A stretch of 6,640 nt of DNA from an uncultured Bacteroides sp. (GTDB taxonomy: Bacteria > Bacteroidota > Bacteroidia > Bacteroidales > Bacteroidaceae), in NCBI GenBank assembly GCA_900557355.1, contig USSR01000387.1, positions 1 to 6,640 on the forward strand, in the 5' to 3' direction. Below, piece after piece: positions 5,790-6,640 of the stretch (positions are counted from its first letter, which is position 1; each line of letters opens with the position of its first letter). Under the pieces are notes generated by a model. It made no database searches, was not told the origin of the DNA, and worked only from the letters and a program-made list of their open reading frames with translations. The translations under genes and the position numbers were made by a program.

Positions 5790-6640
5790 TTAGTTATTCT
5801 TTTCAATGACTTGCAATCCATTCAATACTGCTCTCGATGGTACATCAGAAGGGGTATTCATTATTTCAAAAGAGACAGGACTTCCCGCTTGTTCCACCCT
5901 GCGCACCATCGTTGTAGAACCTCCGCCATCAAGATTCAATGCCTGATAACACCCGGCTCCCTGACATAACAGCATCATGTCTTCCAGAAGCATGCCATTG
6001 GAATATTCCGGTTGGCGTCCGTCAATCACAAACAGATATACCTTCTTATTATCTTTAGATACTCCGACAAATGTACGGGGATGAAACTGCATCGCATTAT
6101 CATTAACCGTGAATTTACCAGCCAACTGTCCGTCTATAAGCAAACGTTGCCAACCGGAGAGAGCATCCCGGACATGGTCTTTCACAGCATTAAACTCTTC
6201 AACAGGCGTGATATGGGCTGTTCCGTCATCCAACAAATAAAAAGCATGGTCGGCTTCCCATCCCAGTTTAGTCCAAAGCGCAACGCCGTCTTTATAGACT
6301 AAACCACCCGGTATCCATGTATCGTCCGTTTTCGACTGCGAATAATAATCACCATTCGTTCCTAACAACACTTTTCTCCCGCTAGCCTCCGCCTTTTCCG
6401 CTTGCACTTTCACTTGTTGTTTTAGTATCCCGACTTCGGGTTTATTATCAGGAGTAGAAACTGCAATCGTTACATTTTTAGTCAAGTCAATCTCTGCTAT
6501 CAACATACGGGTAGGATGTGCACAATATGTAAAAGTAACGTCGGTTATATGAATCCCTTCATGAAGATCATAAGCAGCCTCTTTCTCTACCGACTGAATG
6601 TATGGGACATTATCTGCTATTCCTTGCATTATCGGAAGAG
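5790..6640 (-). CDS. Phosphodiester glycosidase family protein (NAGPA/DUF2233 domain), 5' end outside window
   Basis: From the first ATG inside the window (6629) to TAA at 5792-5790 there are 279 residues. The frame stays open to the right edge (…LPI before the Met), there is no ribosome binding site before that ATG and no signal peptide, so the true start is most likely outside. The NAGPA signature is complete (numbering from that Met): NGDYY 92-96, GGLVYKDG 108-115, HPRTFVGV 183-190, VIDGR 201-205, YSNGMLL 209-215, LNLDGGGSTTM 231-241, NTPSD 258-262 and SRAVLNGL 265-272. The fold includes the human uncovering enzyme that removes GlcNAc from GlcNAc-1-phospho-mannose; bacterial members are thought to cleave sugar-phosphate diesters, often in exopolysaccharide or envelope settings. 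It is the most upstream visible gene of the operon and lies 12 bases before the BACON lipoprotein start. The substrate here is unknown. Confidence 0.88.
   Translation of the reverse strand, partial: LPIMQGIADNVPYIQSVEKEAAYDLHEGIHITDVTFTYCAHPTRMLIAEIDLTKNVTIAVSTPDNKPEVGILKQQVKVQAEKAEASGRKVLLGTNGDYYSQSKTDDTWIPGGLVYKDGVALWTKLGWEADHAFYLLDDGTAHITPVEEFNAVKDHVRDALSGWQRLLIDGQLAGKFTVNDNAMQFHPRTFVGVSKDNKKVYLFVIDGRQPEYSNGMLLEDMMLLCQGAGCYQALNLDGGGSTTMVRRVEQAGSPVSFEIMNTPSDVPSRAVLNGLQVIEKNN

Noticed and set aside
6627..6629. ATG as the true start of the phosphodiester glycosidase
   Set aside because: The frame remains open to the window edge, there is no ribosome binding site in front of it, and a secreted family member should have a signal peptide upstream.

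Overview
The window looks like a Bacteroides-type (Bacteroidota) genome. It is AT-rich with weak ribosome binding sites, and it carries several Bacteroidota hallmarks: BACON-domain lipoproteins, a DcaP-like porin tail ending in aromatic-F, and large secreted hydrolases. All assignments come from reading motifs by eye; no database search was run.

Layout. Bases 2-187 (+) are the last 61 residues of an outer-membrane beta-barrel porin. A symmetric hairpin at 257-290 then separates this gene from a convergent minus-strand cluster filling the rest of the window. In transcription order (right to left) the cluster is: a phosphodiester glycosidase (NAGPA/DUF2233 family, 5790 to the right edge, 5' end missing); a 639-aa lipoprotein with three BACON domains and a beta-helix (5777-3858); a strong intrinsic terminator (3837-3793); a secreted metallophosphoesterase joined in frame to an eight-bladed PQQ-like propeller (3764-1332); and a secreted ADP-ribosylglycohydrolase-like gene (1329-311).

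The two promoter-proximal genes are intact as far as visible. The two genes beyond the terminator are both broken. The metallophosphoesterase/propeller frame (811 codons including the final stop) has one in-frame TAA at 2859-2861, four codons after the start of its last catalytic motif (GHWH). The ADP-ribosylglycohydrolase gene keeps its start and the first residues of a signal peptide, but it has two internal deletions, each shifting the frame. One removed the N-terminal part of the catalytic domain and one removed the middle.

How the genes may work together (inference): the products are exported and could act on a phosphate-containing glycan or nucleotide-sugar-like material. The phosphodiester glycosidase would open a sugar-phosphate diester, the phosphoesterase would remove phosphate, the ADP-ribosylglycohydrolase-like enzyme would cut a glycosidic bond, and the BACON/beta-helix lipoprotein would hold glycan at the surface. 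In this strain the distal half of that pathway appears to be decaying. I see no RNA genes, CRISPR arrays, insertion sequences or origins.
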